A stretch of DNA of 64,000 nucleotides. Source: Streptomyces sp. Edi2 (GTDB taxonomy: Bacteria > Actinomycetota > Actinomycetes > Streptomycetales > Streptomycetaceae). The notes under the pieces are model-generated. The model saw only the letters and a program-made list of their open reading frames with translations. It made no database searches and had not been told where the DNA came from. Below, piece by piece: positions 8,474 through 17,224 of the stretch (its first letter is position 1; each line of letters begins with the position of its first letter). The stretch spans positions 124,001-188,000 of the forward strand of contig NZ_JBEJGX010000003.1 of assembly GCF_040253635.1 (NCBI RefSeq). The letters run 5' to 3'. The position numbers and the translations under genes were made by a program.

Positions 8474-9375
8474 GATGCTTCTCCTTCGGATGTGCCGCTC
8501 TGCCGGGGACGCGCAGGAGCCGGCGGTTAGCTGTCGCGGCCCGCAACCTCATGGGATGTCCCCCGTGGGGCGGGAAGGGGATGGTGGGACCGATGCCTCA
8601 GGGCGCCTGGGCGGGTCGTCCTCTGTGAAGCGACGCGGCGCCGCGTCAGGGGGCGCCGTCAACCTCGCTTGAATCAATTAAAGCCAAGGGGTGAAGGGGA
8701 CGACAGGTGGAACTGGGGCATCGAGGGGCCTGTAGGAAAATAGGTTAAGAGTTCGCTGTTCGACCCCGGCCGCCGTTGCGCGCCCCTGCGCGTGCGTTTC
8801 AGCGGATGGCGCCAACAAGCAGGAAAGAGCAGGAAGTTGGCTTCAGCCGACCACCGGTCAGCGGTATGCGCGCCGGCCGGAAGGGGGTACTCGCCCCGGC
8901 TCGCCTCTCACGTTGCGCGGCCGAGACAAGCAGTGCCACGGAAGCTCGCGAGACCCGTCACACGCCGCGACGGCCAAGTGCTGGTGGTGCGCTCTGCGCG
9001 AAGGCGTGAGAAAGAGCGCCGGTCCGCCCGGCATCGCACACCGTCCTCACCATCGAGGATGCTGCAAGCAGCCCTGGACCGCGGTTCCGGGTGAGGCGGT
9101 GGATCATGACGGCGATGGCGGGCCCGGGGCGGGGGCGGGCCGGACCGGGCCAGGGCAGGTTGGTTCAGCCCCGCAGGGCAGAAACAGGCGCCGGAGCGAG
9201 CGGATCGGTCCGCCCCATGGTCCTCATGGTCCTCGGGAGCGCGTCCTGGAAGCCGGCGCGGCGGTCGAGACCGACCGCCTGATCACGTTCAGCGGGACAG
9301 GCAGGGCGGGCGCTCCTGAGGCCGGCGTGCACCCGCCCGCAAAGCGGCAGCGCCGCGCACTCTTGTCATCGGCAC
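8474..9375. other. 900-bp region with no convincing gene
   Basis: Frames here are short and lack codon bias or protein-like composition. A less GC-rich patch at 8668-8760 (AATCAATTAAAG, GGAAAATAGGTTAAGAG) is the likely promoter area for the minus-strand TIG gene starting at 8473. The rest may be decayed sequence; no homology is recognised. Confidence 0.5.
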
Positions 9376-9406
9376 CCGGCCGCCGCAACCGACACCCGGC
9401 GGCCGG
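9376..9406 (-). terminator. Hairpin after the YVTN/TIG gene
   Basis: Perfect 10-bp stem CCGGCCGCCG / CGGCGGCCGG with an 11-base loop, starting 9 bp beyond the stop codon of the gene at 9416-10897. Confidence 0.65.
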
Positions 9407-9415
9407 ACCCGGCGA

Positions 9416-10897
9416 TCAGATGTAGACGAAGGCCCCGGGCGCGGTGGCGGTGCCGCCCGTCGTCGTGACGACGACATTCGCCGGCCCCTGGGCGTCCGCG
9501 GGAGGAGTGACGACGGCGATCCGGGTAGGGGAGATGATCCCGAAGGCGGCCACGGCCCCGCCGATCGTCACCGACTGGGTGAAGGCGAGCTCGACGCCCT
9601 CGATCAGGACCGGGTCCCCGCCCGCCGTCGAGCCGGTGGAGGGAGTCACGGAGGTGATGTGGGGCGGGCCCACGTAGGTGTAGGTGGCCTTCCCGTACGA
9701 GTTGCTCCGCGTGACCACGGTGACCGGCACGGGGCCGGCGGTCTGCGCGGGCGGCACCGTCACGGTGACCTGGTCGTCCAGAATGGAGGACGGGGTGACG
9801 GCCACGTCACCGAAGTGCACCGAGATGGTGGTGATCAGGCCCCGGCCGGTCACGATCAGTGTGCCGCCCCCGCCCAACGGGCCCGACACCGGGCTGATCT
9901 GGGTCAGCAGCGACTCAGGGAGGTAGTAGAACCGGCCGACGGTCCGGGTCGTGCGCTGCCCGAGGGTGACATCGATGCTGACGTCGCGGACGAGGAGTGG
10001 CGAAACGGCCCTGATCTCACGGTCATTGACGATCGTGAACGAGGCGGCCGGGCGGCCTCCGAAGCGGACGGCGGTGGTGTTGCCCAGTCCCTCCCCGATG
10101 ATGGTCACCGGCGTTCCGCCCGACATGGGCCCCACGTTGGGGTACCCCCCGGACGGCGCGGTCAGCACGCTCACCGTCTCATTGCCGTTGTTGACCACGT
10201 AGACCTCGACGTCGTCCGGCGTGATCACCAGCCAGGACGGCGCGTGGAATCCCGGGACCTTGTCGATGATCTTGCCTCTGATGAGGTCGATGACGGCGAC
10301 GCTGTCATCGCCGTCGCAGGTGACGTACGCCAGAAGCCCGTCGTGGCTGACTGCCACACCGAAAGGGATGGGCAGCCCGGTGAGGGTGGCCGCCACGGCA
10401 TGCGTGACCGTGTCGACGACGCCCAGCCTGTTGCCGCCGTACTCCGACACATAGGCGCGCTGTCCGTCGGGCGAGACCGCCACTCCCCTCGGGAGGAGGA
10501 ACCCGGTGATGGTGGCGGTGACGGTGTGGGTGGCGGTGTCGATGACCGCCACACTGTCGGTGCCGAAGCAGGCCGCGTAGGCACGCAGTCCGTCCGGGGC
10601 GATCGCGATCTCCCACGGTCCGCTGGTCACGCCGATCGTGGTGATGACGCTACGGGTGCGGGTGTCGATGACGCTGATGCTGCTGGCCCCGAAATTGGTC
10701 ACATAGACGCGTCGGCCGTCCGGGGTGATCGCCGCCCAGATGGGGGCGTGCCCCACCAGGATCTCGTCCACTGTCCGGGGATCATTCGTGTCCATCAAAT
10801 CCACCCGATCCGGAGTGGCGCCGGCACGGACGGGCGACGGAAGTGCCCCCGCCGGCGCGCCGTGGATGGGGTCGGCGCTGGTCCCTGCCCGAGCCAT
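9416..10897 (-). CDS. YVTN beta-propeller plus three IPT/TIG repeats
   Basis: A 493-residue protein. Residues about 50-260 hold five or more YVTN-type propeller blades (for example VYVTNFGASSISVIDT, AYVTCDGDDSVAVIDL). Residues 265-493 hold three IPT/TIG repeats. This architecture occurs in surface and S-layer-like proteins, but the N-terminus (MARAGTSADPIHGAPAG) has no signal peptide. The ATG at 10897 lies after GAAGGAGAGCATC, the same leader motif as the other two TIG genes. The propeller could bind a ligand or partner while the TIG part gives a stalk; that is inference. Confidence 0.85.
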   Translation of the reverse strand: MARAGTSADPIHGAPAGALPSPVRAGATPDRVDLMDTNDPRTVDEILVGHAPIWAAITPDGRRVYVTNFGASSISVIDTRTRSVITTIGVTSGPWEIAIAPDGLRAYAACFGTDSVAVIDTATHTVTATITGFLLPRGVAVSPDGQRAYVSEYGGNRLGVVDTVTHAVAATLTGLPIPFGVAVSHDGLLAYVTCDGDDSVAVIDLIRGKIIDKVPGFHAPSWLVITPDDVEVYVVNNGNETVSVLTAPSGGYPNVGPMSGGTPVTIIGEGLGNTTAVRFGGRPAASFTIVNDREIRAVSPLLVRDVSIDVTLGQRTTRTVGRFYYLPESLLTQISPVSGPLGGGGTLIVTGRGLITTISVHFGDVAVTPSSILDDQVTVTVPPAQTAGPVPVTVVTRSNSYGKATYTYVGPPHITSVTPSTGSTAGGDPVLIEGVELAFTQSVTIGGAVAAFGIISPTRIAVVTPPADAQGPANVVVTTTGGTATAPGAFVYI

Positions 10898-11087
10898 GAT
10901 GCTCTCCTTCTTCTGCCGTGGATCGGGACTGTCCGCATGGCCGCCTGGCCGCCCTGCCACCCGGCCGCCCGGCCAGTTGACGGGGGGGGGCGGTCAGCGC
11001 ACGTATGGACTGCCGCGCGATCCGCGGTGAGGGCGGAGCGGCGGGCTGCCGGTCCCTCGTGACGTCGGTGCCGGGGTATGACCGCCT

Positions 11088-11768
11088 TCAGCAGGCCGGG
11101 GCAACGGGAGGCAGGGCACCGCAATTGCTCGGGGTGTTGCCGACCACCCCACTGCCGATCAAGGTCACCCCGCCGGCGTTGGTGAAGATGCCCCCACCGT
11201 TGACACTGGCGGTGTTCGCGGTGACGGTGCTGCCGGTGAGTGTCAGCGTCCCGTCGGTGTAGATGCCGCCGCCGTATGACGCCTTGCTGTCGCGGACCGT
11301 GCTGCCGGTGAGGGCTACCGAGCCGCCGAGATTGGCGATACCCCCTCCCACACCGAGGCCGGCGTCGCCACCGCTGACAGTCACGGCTGCCATGGCCAAC
11401 TGGCCGTTGGCACCCGGCACTTGTGACGTCCCGTCGACCTCGAAAATCCGGAAGGCGGGCGCGCCCGGCGCCCGGGTGATCTGGGTGGCCAGGCCCGCCA
11501 TGGAGATCGGGGTGGTGATGTTCGGCAACCCCGGTGACTGCCCGGCTCCCCCCGAACTGTGGGCGCTGGTGAGGGTGTACGTACACAGGGGGGCAAGGAT
11601 CAAGCTGCCGCCTCCGGCAGCGTTTGCCGCGTTGACCGCATCGACCAAGGCTGATTCACCGCAGGCCACCACAATCGGCGACGCCGCGCGGGCGTCGGGA
11701 GCGGAGACCAATGCCAGCGGAACGACAGCCGCCGCCACCAGCGTTCGCAGAACATGAAGGGCTCGCAA
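11088..11768 (-). CDS. Secreted right-handed beta-helix protein
   Basis: A 226-residue protein with an N-terminal signal peptide (about 1-29, hydrophobic LVAAAVVPLALVS then ARA-AS cleavage). The remainder is short glycine-rich turns typical of right-handed beta-helix or Pmp-like proteins (GGGIANLGGSVALTGSTV, GGGIYTDGTLTLTGSTVTAN). The start is taken as TTG at 11768 because GAGGAGG lies 4 bases upstream and it opens the signal peptide; upstream in-frame codons lack this. Two cysteines near the C-terminus may form a disulfide. It heads the minus-strand TIG block and may be a companion exported protein. Confidence 0.75.
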   Translation of the reverse strand: MRALHVLRTLVAAAVVPLALVSAPDARAASPIVVACGESALVDAVNAANAAGGGSLILAPLCTYTLTSAHSSGGAGQSPGLPNITTPISMAGLATQITRAPGAPAFRIFEVDGTSQVPGANGQLAMAAVTVSGGDAGLGVGGGIANLGGSVALTGSTVRDSKASYGGGIYTDGTLTLTGSTVTANTASVNGGGIFTNAGGVTLIGSGVVGNTPSNCGALPPVAPAC

Positions 11769-12117
11769 GACGCCTCCTCGGACGTGGTTGAGCCGGCCCA
11801 CCGGCCAACACCCCGAAGGGCACCGGCTGGTAGAACCCTCCGTGAGGCGACGCCATGCCCAGGGAAGCCGAGTCAACACGCCTATGAGCCAATCATCGCG
11901 TCTCCCAGCGGAGGGATGGACGGCCCACCTGGTAGGTAGAGCCAGTAACCCACCCGAGTGAGTGCCGCACAAGGAATGCTGACAGCTATTCACCCGTTCA
12001 GCCGGGCGGTTGTCACATGACCGGTGACTCTTCGTCGTCCTTCCCGACCCTGGTGTAGGGGAACGCCGGCCCTGAGGTCCGTACGGCTCGACGAGCCGGG
12101 ACAGGGGCAACTGCCGC
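11769..12117. other. Intergenic, divergent genes
   Basis: No gene is supported here. The stretch separates the minus-strand beta-helix gene from the plus-strand RidA gene and must hold both promoters. I see no clear -35/-10 pair for the minus-strand gene. Confidence 0.45.
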
Positions 12118-12149
12118 ATAGAGTGGATCACGTGTGAAATCCGCTCTAT
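12118..12149 (+). promoter_or_regulatory. Inverted-repeat operator upstream of ridA-like gene
   Basis: ATAGAGTGGAT (12118-12128) and ATCCGCTCTAT (12139-12149) form an 11-bp dyad with one mismatch and a 10-bp spacer. The right arm includes CTATAC, a plausible -10 about 20 bp ahead of the GTG start. A repressor would occlude the promoter; the regulator is unknown. Confidence 0.5.
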
Positions 12150-12168
12150 ACGATCAAGGAAGTGTGAC

Positions 12169-12591
12169 GTGCCGCGTACGACGTTCCAGCCGCAGGAACT
12201 GTTCTCCAGCAGGCCGTGGGGCTTCTCCCAGGTCGCGGTCTCCCCACCGGGAAAGATCGTCAACATCGCTGGACAGGTGGCTTGGGACAGCAACCACGAG
12301 GTGACGGCGGTGGGGCGGGAGGCGCAGCTTCGCCAGGCACTGAAGCATGTGTTCATCGCTCTCGAAGCCGTCGGCGGCACCCCGGACGACATCCAGATCC
12401 TTCGGCTCTACCTTCCGGACTTCGAGTCCGGTCCCGAGGCGGATCTGATCGGCCGCGTCCTCGTCGATACCTTCGGGACGGAGAACCCGCCGCCGTCCTC
12501 ATGGATCGGGGTGCAGGCTCTGGCGCAGCCGGAATACCTCGTCGAGGTCGAGGCCATGGCCGTCGTACCGGAGGGGAACGGCGCGGGGTGA
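12169..12591 (+). CDS. RidA/YjgF/UK114 family protein
   Basis: A 140-residue protein covering the whole RidA fold (VAVSPPGKIVNIAGQVAWD near the start, then LRQALKHVFIALEAVGGTPDDI, and the C-terminal QALAQPEYLVEVEAMAVVP). Family members deaminate reactive enamine/imine intermediates released by PLP enzymes, or act in catabolic pathways. The canonical catalytic arginine position before the C-terminal glutamate is not clearly present, so it may belong to a subfamily of unknown activity. Translation starts at GTG with AAGGA 8 bases upstream. It is monocistronic, with an operator-like dyad before it and a hairpin after it. Confidence 0.82.
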   Translation: MPRTTFQPQELFSSRPWGFSQVAVSPPGKIVNIAGQVAWDSNHEVTAVGREAQLRQALKHVFIALEAVGGTPDDIQILRLYLPDFESGPEADLIGRVLVDTFGTENPPPSSWIGVQALAQPEYLVEVEAMAVVPEGNGAG

Positions 12592-12607
12592 GGTGTGGTG
12601 ACTGGTG

Positions 12608-12634
12608 CCGTCCGGCTGTGAGGCAGCCGGACGG
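12608..12634 (+). terminator. Hairpin after RidA-like gene
   Basis: Perfect 11-bp stem CCGTCCGGCTG / CAGCCGGACGG with a 5-base loop, 17 bp after the RidA stop. Confidence 0.7.
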
Positions 12635-12965
12635 GCGGGGCCACGACGACGTGTGACGCGGCGACGTCGTGGGGTGCGCGACGCCAGGGGCCACGGCGAC
12701 GTGACGTCCTCGCCGCCGGGCGGCACCAGCGGTCAGCGACAGCAGACAGCGAGCACCGGAGCTAAGTGGCAAAAGGCCGCGAAATGCACCACAAAGCAGC
12801 CCCATTGGTGAAATTGTTGTTTCTTCTGTGTTGAACATCTGTCAAAAAGCGTCAATTCCTGGCACGCTCCCCTCGATTCACTCCTTCAGATCCACCGGGC
12901 ATCCCCCTCGGCTGCCCGGCCGCTTCTTGGGCCGCGACCACGCGGCCCTCACAAGGGAGACCGAG
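12635..12965 (+). promoter_or_regulatory. Leader and promoter region of the M4 protease
   Basis: Contains an AT-richer stretch (12810-12860) unlike its surroundings, with TTGAAC and TGTCAAAAAG, the likely promoter of the protease. GTG/ATG codons here are in frame with the protease but would put about 46 non-signal residues before the signal peptide. Confidence 0.4.
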
Positions 12966-14585
12966 TTGAGACGGATCTCGTCCACCCCCCGCAAGAACAC
13001 CCTGCGCGCCGCCGCCCTGGTCGCCTCCGCCGCCATGGTCGCCGTCGGCGTCCAGGCAGGCTCGGCCAGCGCGCAGCCGGACCGCGCGAACGGCGCGTCG
13101 GCGGTCCAACTCTCCACCGCACAGCGGGCATCGGCGCTGGTGGATGCTCAGAACCATGCCTCCGCCGTCGCAGCGAAGATCGGCCTCGGCGCGCAGGAGA
13201 AGCTTGTCGTGCGGGACGTCTTCAAGGACGCGGACGGCACGGTGCACACCCGGTACGAGCGCACCTACGGCGGGCTGCCGGTACTCGGCGGCGACCTGGT
13301 GGTACACGAGGCGAAGAACGGCACCCACAGCGTCACCAAGGCGACCGACGCGGCGATATCGGTGGCGGGCACCTCCGCGGCGCTCGCCCCCTCCGCCGCG
13401 CGGAAGAGCGCACTCGGCGCGGCCGCCGCGCAGAAGGACACCAAGACCAGCGCCTCGTCCGCGCCGCGCAAGGTGATCTGGGCCGCTACCGGCAAGCCCG
13501 TTCTCGCATACGAGACGGGCGTCAAGGGCGTTCAGAAGGACGGCACGCCCAGCGAGCTGCACGTCGTCACCGACGCGCGCACCGGGAAGAAGCTGTTCCA
13601 GAACGAGGCCATCGAGACCGGCACCGGCACCAGCACCTACAGCGGCAAGGTCGCGCTCACCACTACCAAGAGCGGATCGACGTACCGGCTCACCGACGGT
13701 GCCCGCGGCGGCCACAAGACGTACGACCTCAAGCAGAACACCTCGGGCACCGGCACGCTCTTCACCGACGCGAACGACGTATGGGGCGGCGGCCGCCAGA
13801 CCGCCGGCGTCGACGCACACTACGGGGCAGCCGTCACCTGGGACTTCTACAAGAACACCTTCGGCCGCAACGGCATCCGTGGCGACGGCAAGGGTGCCTA
13901 CTCCCGCGTCCACTACGGCAGCAACTACGTCAACGCGTTCTGGGACGACGACTGCTTCTGCATGACCTACGGTGACGGCGACGGGAACGCGCACCCGCTG
14001 ACTTCCCTCGACGTGGCCGCCCATGAGATGAGCCACGGCGTCACCGCCGCCACCGCGGGACTCAACTACAGCGGTGAGTCGGGCGGTCTCAACGAGGCCA
14101 CGTCCGACATCTTCGGCACGTCGGCCGAGTTCTACGCCAAGAACGCCTCGGACCCGGGCGACTACCTCATCGGCGAGAAGATCGACATCAACGGCGACGG
14201 CACCCCGCTGCGTTACATGGACAAGCCCAGCAAGGACGGCGCCTCGGCCGACTACTGGTCCAGCGGCGTCGGCAACAAGGACGTGCACTACTCGTCCGGT
14301 GTCGCCAACCACTTCTTCTACCTGCTGTCCGAGGGCAGCGGCGCCAAGACCATCAACGGCGTCAAGTACAACAGCCCCACCTCTGACGGCTCCAAGGTCA
14401 CCGGAATCGGCCGGGCCAAGGCCGAGAAGATCTGGTACAAGGCCCTCACCACGTACATGACCTCCACCACCAACTACAAGGCCGCACGTGCCGCGACCCT
14501 GAAGGCGGCAGGCGCTCTGTACGGCACGACAAGCGCCGAGTACAAGGCCGTTGGCGCCGCATGGACGGGCGTCAATGTGAAGTAG
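12966..14585 (+). CDS. Secreted M4 (thermolysin-like) neutral metalloprotease
   Basis: A 539-residue preproprotein. A signal peptide (about 1-37) follows the TTG start at 12966, which has AAGGGAG upstream. Next is an FTP/PepSY-type propeptide (about 60-215) and a catalytic domain. Zinc and catalytic residues are H353-E354-M-S-H357 and E377 in GGLNEATSD, with the exact 24-residue spacing of thermolysin. A late histidine (VANHFFY region) fits the second half of the active site. Product is an extracellular endopeptidase. It is single-gene, with a hairpin after the stop. Confidence 0.93.
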   Translation: MRRISSTPRKNTLRAAALVASAAMVAVGVQAGSASAQPDRANGASAVQLSTAQRASALVDAQNHASAVAAKIGLGAQEKLVVRDVFKDADGTVHTRYERTYGGLPVLGGDLVVHEAKNGTHSVTKATDAAISVAGTSAALAPSAARKSALGAAAAQKDTKTSASSAPRKVIWAATGKPVLAYETGVKGVQKDGTPSELHVVTDARTGKKLFQNEAIETGTGTSTYSGKVALTTTKSGSTYRLTDGARGGHKTYDLKQNTSGTGTLFTDANDVWGGGRQTAGVDAHYGAAVTWDFYKNTFGRNGIRGDGKGAYSRVHYGSNYVNAFWDDDCFCMTYGDGDGNAHPLTSLDVAAHEMSHGVTAATAGLNYSGESGGLNEATSDIFGTSAEFYAKNASDPGDYLIGEKIDINGDGTPLRYMDKPSKDGASADYWSSGVGNKDVHYSSGVANHFFYLLSEGSGAKTINGVKYNSPTSDGSKVTGIGRAKAEKIWYKALTTYMTSTTNYKAARAATLKAAGALYGTTSAEYKAVGAAWTGVNVK

Positions 14586-14601
14586 GCACCCCTCGGGTAG
14601 T

Positions 14602-14639
14602 GCGTCCCGGCGTCGGCATCGGTGCCGGTGCCGGGACGC
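14602..14639 (+). terminator. Hairpin after M4 protease
   Basis: Ten-base stem GCGTCCCGGC / GCCGGGACGC around an 18-base loop, beginning 17 bp after the protease stop codon. Confidence 0.6.
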
Positions 14640-14735
14640 GCGCCGCTCGCCGCTCAGCCGCACGACGGGGGCCGGGGGCCGGATGCCCCGGGCGGATCTC
14701 TCGCCGTCCGCACCGTTGCCTACTATGGGGGCGTG

Positions 14736-15140
14736 ATGTCCCGCCGCCCGTACGAATCGACACCGCCCGCCCGGCGGTGTCGCGTGCTTCTCGTACTGGC
14801 GCTGCTGGCGGGCCTGCTGGGCATGCACGCCCTCAGCCCTGTCATTACCTCAGCTCCTCCCCCGCACGAGCACCGCCACGAGCACCGTATGGCCATGACG
14901 GAGGGTGCCCACGCGCACTGTGGCGGCGAGGGAGGCTGCGGCAGCGGCGGTCACGTCCATCACGCCGACACGACCTGTGCGTCCGGGGCTCTCGACGGGC
15001 CACCCACACCCCCTGCCCTGGTGCCGTCTCCCGTCCGGCCCGCAGAGCCCGACGAGGCGGCGGGCGCCGGCAAAGCGAAGGGGCAGGACGGCGGGCGTGC
15101 GCCCCCCTCTCTGGCCGAACTCCAACTCCTGCGGATCTAG
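14736..15140 (+). CDS. DUF6153-type His-rich membrane/secreted protein
   Basis: A 134-residue protein with one N-terminal hydrophobic helix (VLLVLALLAGLLGMHALSP, the DUF6153 hallmark as I recall the family). A histidine-rich outer segment follows (PHEHRHEHRM, AHAHC, HVHHADTTC), then a Pro/Ala-rich tail. His and Cys clusters suggest metal binding outside the membrane. The adjacent GTG (14733) and ATG (14736) have no ribosome site. TACTAT at 14721-14726 would give a leaderless transcript starting at or near them. It sits just upstream of a DUF305 lipoprotein gene, a pairing that supports a joint copper/metal role (inference). Confidence 0.75.
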   Translation: MSRRPYESTPPARRCRVLLVLALLAGLLGMHALSPVITSAPPPHEHRHEHRMAMTEGAHAHCGGEGGCGSGGHVHHADTTCASGALDGPPTPPALVPSPVRPAEPDEAAGAGKAKGQDGGRAPPSLAELQLLRI

Positions 15141-15226
15141 AACGCCCTGACGGCGCTCACGCCCCACGCCGGGGCGGCGTCGTCGTCCGGCATGTTCTGA
15201 CACCGCACTTCTTCAGGAGTTCACCC

Positions 15227-15880
15227 ATGAAGCCCACCCGTCCTCTCATGCGCCGCATCACACTCGCTGCGGCAACTGCCGCCTCCGCACTGGTACTGGC
15301 CGCATGCGGCAGCAACAACAGCGGCGGCCGCGCCGGCCATGGTTCCGCCGCGAGGCCCGCCTCCTCGCCGAGCGCACAGGCTCCGGCAGGTACGCACAAT
15401 GCCGCGGATGTGGCCTTCGCAAAGGGCATGATCCCGCACCACCGGCAGGCCGTGCAGATGGCCGACCTCGCCGTCACTCGCGCCGCATCGCACCAGGTCA
15501 AGGAGTTGGCCGAGAAGATCAAGAAGGCCCAGGGCCCGGAGATCAAGACCATGTCCGGGTGGCTGACCGCCTGGGACGAGCAGGTACCCGAGGAGATGCC
15601 CGGCATGGACCACTCCGCCCACTCGGAGATGCCGGGCATGAAGGGCATGCAGGGCATGCAGGGCATGAAGGAGATGGACGCGCTCAGGAAGAAGTCGGGC
15701 AAGGAGTTCGACAGCTCCTTCCTGGCGATGATGGTCGGGCACCACCAGGGCGCGGTGCAGATGGCCGCCACCGAGAACGGCAAGGGCGCCAACGGCCAGG
15801 CGAAAGCGCTGGCCGCGGGAATCATCAAGGCCCAGAACGCGGAAATCACGCAGATGAACAAGCTGCTCGGAAAGAGCTGA
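15227..15880 (+). CDS. DUF305 lipoprotein, probable copper-binding
   Basis: A 217-residue lipoprotein. The signal peptide ends in the lipobox LVLAAC (Cys about 26). Two DUF305 ferritin-like motifs are visible, MIPHHRQAVQMADLA and MMVGHHQGAVQMAATE. Between them a methionine/histidine-rich insert repeats PGM, KGM and QGM units. DUF305 proteins are extracytoplasmic and often belong to copper-responsive loci; His and Met clusters fit Cu binding. The ATG has CAGGAG 7 bases upstream. Located 86 bp after the His-rich DUF6153 gene and followed by a strong terminator, so the two likely form one unit. Confidence 0.88.
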   Translation: MKPTRPLMRRITLAAATAASALVLAACGSNNSGGRAGHGSAARPASSPSAQAPAGTHNAADVAFAKGMIPHHRQAVQMADLAVTRAASHQVKELAEKIKKAQGPEIKTMSGWLTAWDEQVPEEMPGMDHSAHSEMPGMKGMQGMQGMKEMDALRKKSGKEFDSSFLAMMVGHHQGAVQMAATENGKGANGQAKALAAGIIKAQNAEITQMNKLLGKS

Positions 15881-15929
15881 CAGCCGGCAGGGCTCGTGCA
15901 CGGCACCTGCCCTGCCTTCCCGCCGGTAA

Positions 15930-15958
15930 CCGGCAGCCGACACGCTGTCGGCTGCCGG
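15930..15958 (+). terminator. Terminator after DUF305 gene
   Basis: Perfect 13-bp stem CCGGCAGCCGACA / TGTCGGCTGCCGG with a 3-base loop, 50 bp past the stop. Confidence 0.8.
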
Positions 15959-16090
15959 CACGCTGTCGGGCGCCGGCATCACCGTTTCACCGGAACGCCC
16001 CTCACCGTGCGCAAGAGGAAGCGATGTGCGGCATGATCGAGAACGCACCAAGTCACTTGCCCGGATAGCGAGTTGAGGGTTGGGAGTCGT

Positions 16091-16490
16091 ATGGACGTGG
16101 ATGCCGTCGTGTTCGATGTGTTCGGGACGCTGACCGCTCTCCAACGGAGGAGTCGGCCTGCTGTCGCGCCTCACCCAACAGGCGGGGCTCCGGTTCGACT
16201 GCATCCTCTCGGCCGAGCTGGCCAGGTCCTACAAACCCGATGCCCAGGTCTACCGCATGGCCGCCGACCTGCTCGAGGTGGAGCCGCAACGGCTCCTCAT
16301 GGTCGCCTGCCACCCCGACGACCTCGAAGCTGCGGCCAAGGCGGGGCTCCGCACCGCCTATATCCCCCGCCCGCTGGAGTGGGGGCCGGCCGCCGGCCGG
16401 GTCGCCCCGCCCGCTGGGGTCGACCTCGTCGCCGACAACGTGATCGACCTGGCGCATGCGCTGGGAGCGCCGGGGCGCACCAGGCCATAG
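16091..16490 (+). pseudogene. Remnant of a HAD-type haloacid dehalogenase
   Basis: The start MDVDAVVFDVFGTLTA (from 16091) is the N-terminus of a type II haloacid dehalogenase with the nucleophile DVFGT motif. After about 20 codons the frame shifts. From 16153 another frame encodes the family's C-terminal half (LLSRLTQQAGLRFDCILSAE, SYKPDAQVYRMAADLLEVEP, LMVACHPDDLEAA) up to TAG at 16488-16490. Roughly 110 central residues are missing compared with intact homologues of about 230. The gene therefore suffered an internal deletion with frameshift and cannot make a working enzyme. Confidence 0.8.
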
Positions 16491-16629
16491 GGCTCGGGCA
16501 GCAAGTCAAGGCAAGGGCTCGGGCGCACAAGGCAAACGCTGTGGCCAGCGCTTCGACGCTCTGGGCGGGGTGTCACATGGGGCCCGCCGGCACCCCGCAC
16601 AGCGCAGCCGAGCCGCGGCTGCGGGACCT

Positions 16630-17106
16630 TCAGCGGTCAGCGGCGACAACCGGCACGTCCCCGTCCCCCGCACCGCCTTCGGCTTCGGCACAGCCGCCGG
16701 ACCCAGCCCCGACCCCGACCCCGACCCCACGGTAGTAGTCGAATTGGGTCACGCCCTTGTAGCCGTAGCTCTCGGGGTGGAGTTCGTGGAGTGCTACGCC
16801 GGACCGGGGAAGGGGGCCGAGGATGTCCGACAGCAGTTCACCGGCCTTGGCAATGAAGGCGGCCTTCTCCGCGGCGCTGTTCGTGCCCATGGTGATGCTG
16901 GCCTCCACGTGCGCATCGCGGGCGCCGGTCAGGGGCCGGCCGTCGACGAAGTAGCTGCCGGCGGGGACCAGGTTGAGGTGGACGATGGTGCGCGCACTGG
17001 ACTTGTGCAGGACCGAGACCGCCAGCCGGGTCAGCCCCTCGGCAAGGGCGCACTGGACGTCGGCTGGGAGGTCGGGGTCGGGGACGGTGACGCGGAAGTA
17101 CGGCAT
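16630..17106 (-). CDS. Tautomerase-superfamily protein
   Basis: A 158-residue protein that begins MPYFRVTVPDPDLP. Removal of Met would expose the catalytic N-terminal proline of the 4-oxalocrotonate tautomerase/MIF superfamily. The core (residues 2-128) ends with LHPESYGYKGVTQFDYY. The last 30 residues (GVGVGVGAGSGG and an Ala/Glu/Gly tail) are encoded by a CCCCGA-type 6-bp repeat and look like a recent extension. Divergent from a LysR gene 118 bp away, which may regulate it. The substrate is unknown. Confidence 0.8.
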   Translation of the reverse strand: MPYFRVTVPDPDLPADVQCALAEGLTRLAVSVLHKSSARTIVHLNLVPAGSYFVDGRPLTGARDAHVEASITMGTNSAAEKAAFIAKAGELLSDILGPLPRSGVALHELHPESYGYKGVTQFDYYRGVGVGVGAGSGGCAEAEGGAGDGDVPVVAADR

Positions 17107-17224
17107 GGCTCTCCTCGGCAGGTGTGCGGTAGGCGTCCGCCGGAGTCGGCGGCACGGATCAAGCGTCACCGGCCTGGCACCATGAATCCAACGCATACCT
17201 GTCATAGACCCATGAGGCCGTCGC

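Noticed and set aside
10981..10991. Run of nine G as a phase-variation tract
   Set aside because: It lies between genes and not at a promoter spacer or inside a frame that I can support.
12852..14828. Long minus-strand open frame over the M4 protease
   Set aside because: Shadow of a high-GC gene; the plus strand has intact catalytic motifs.
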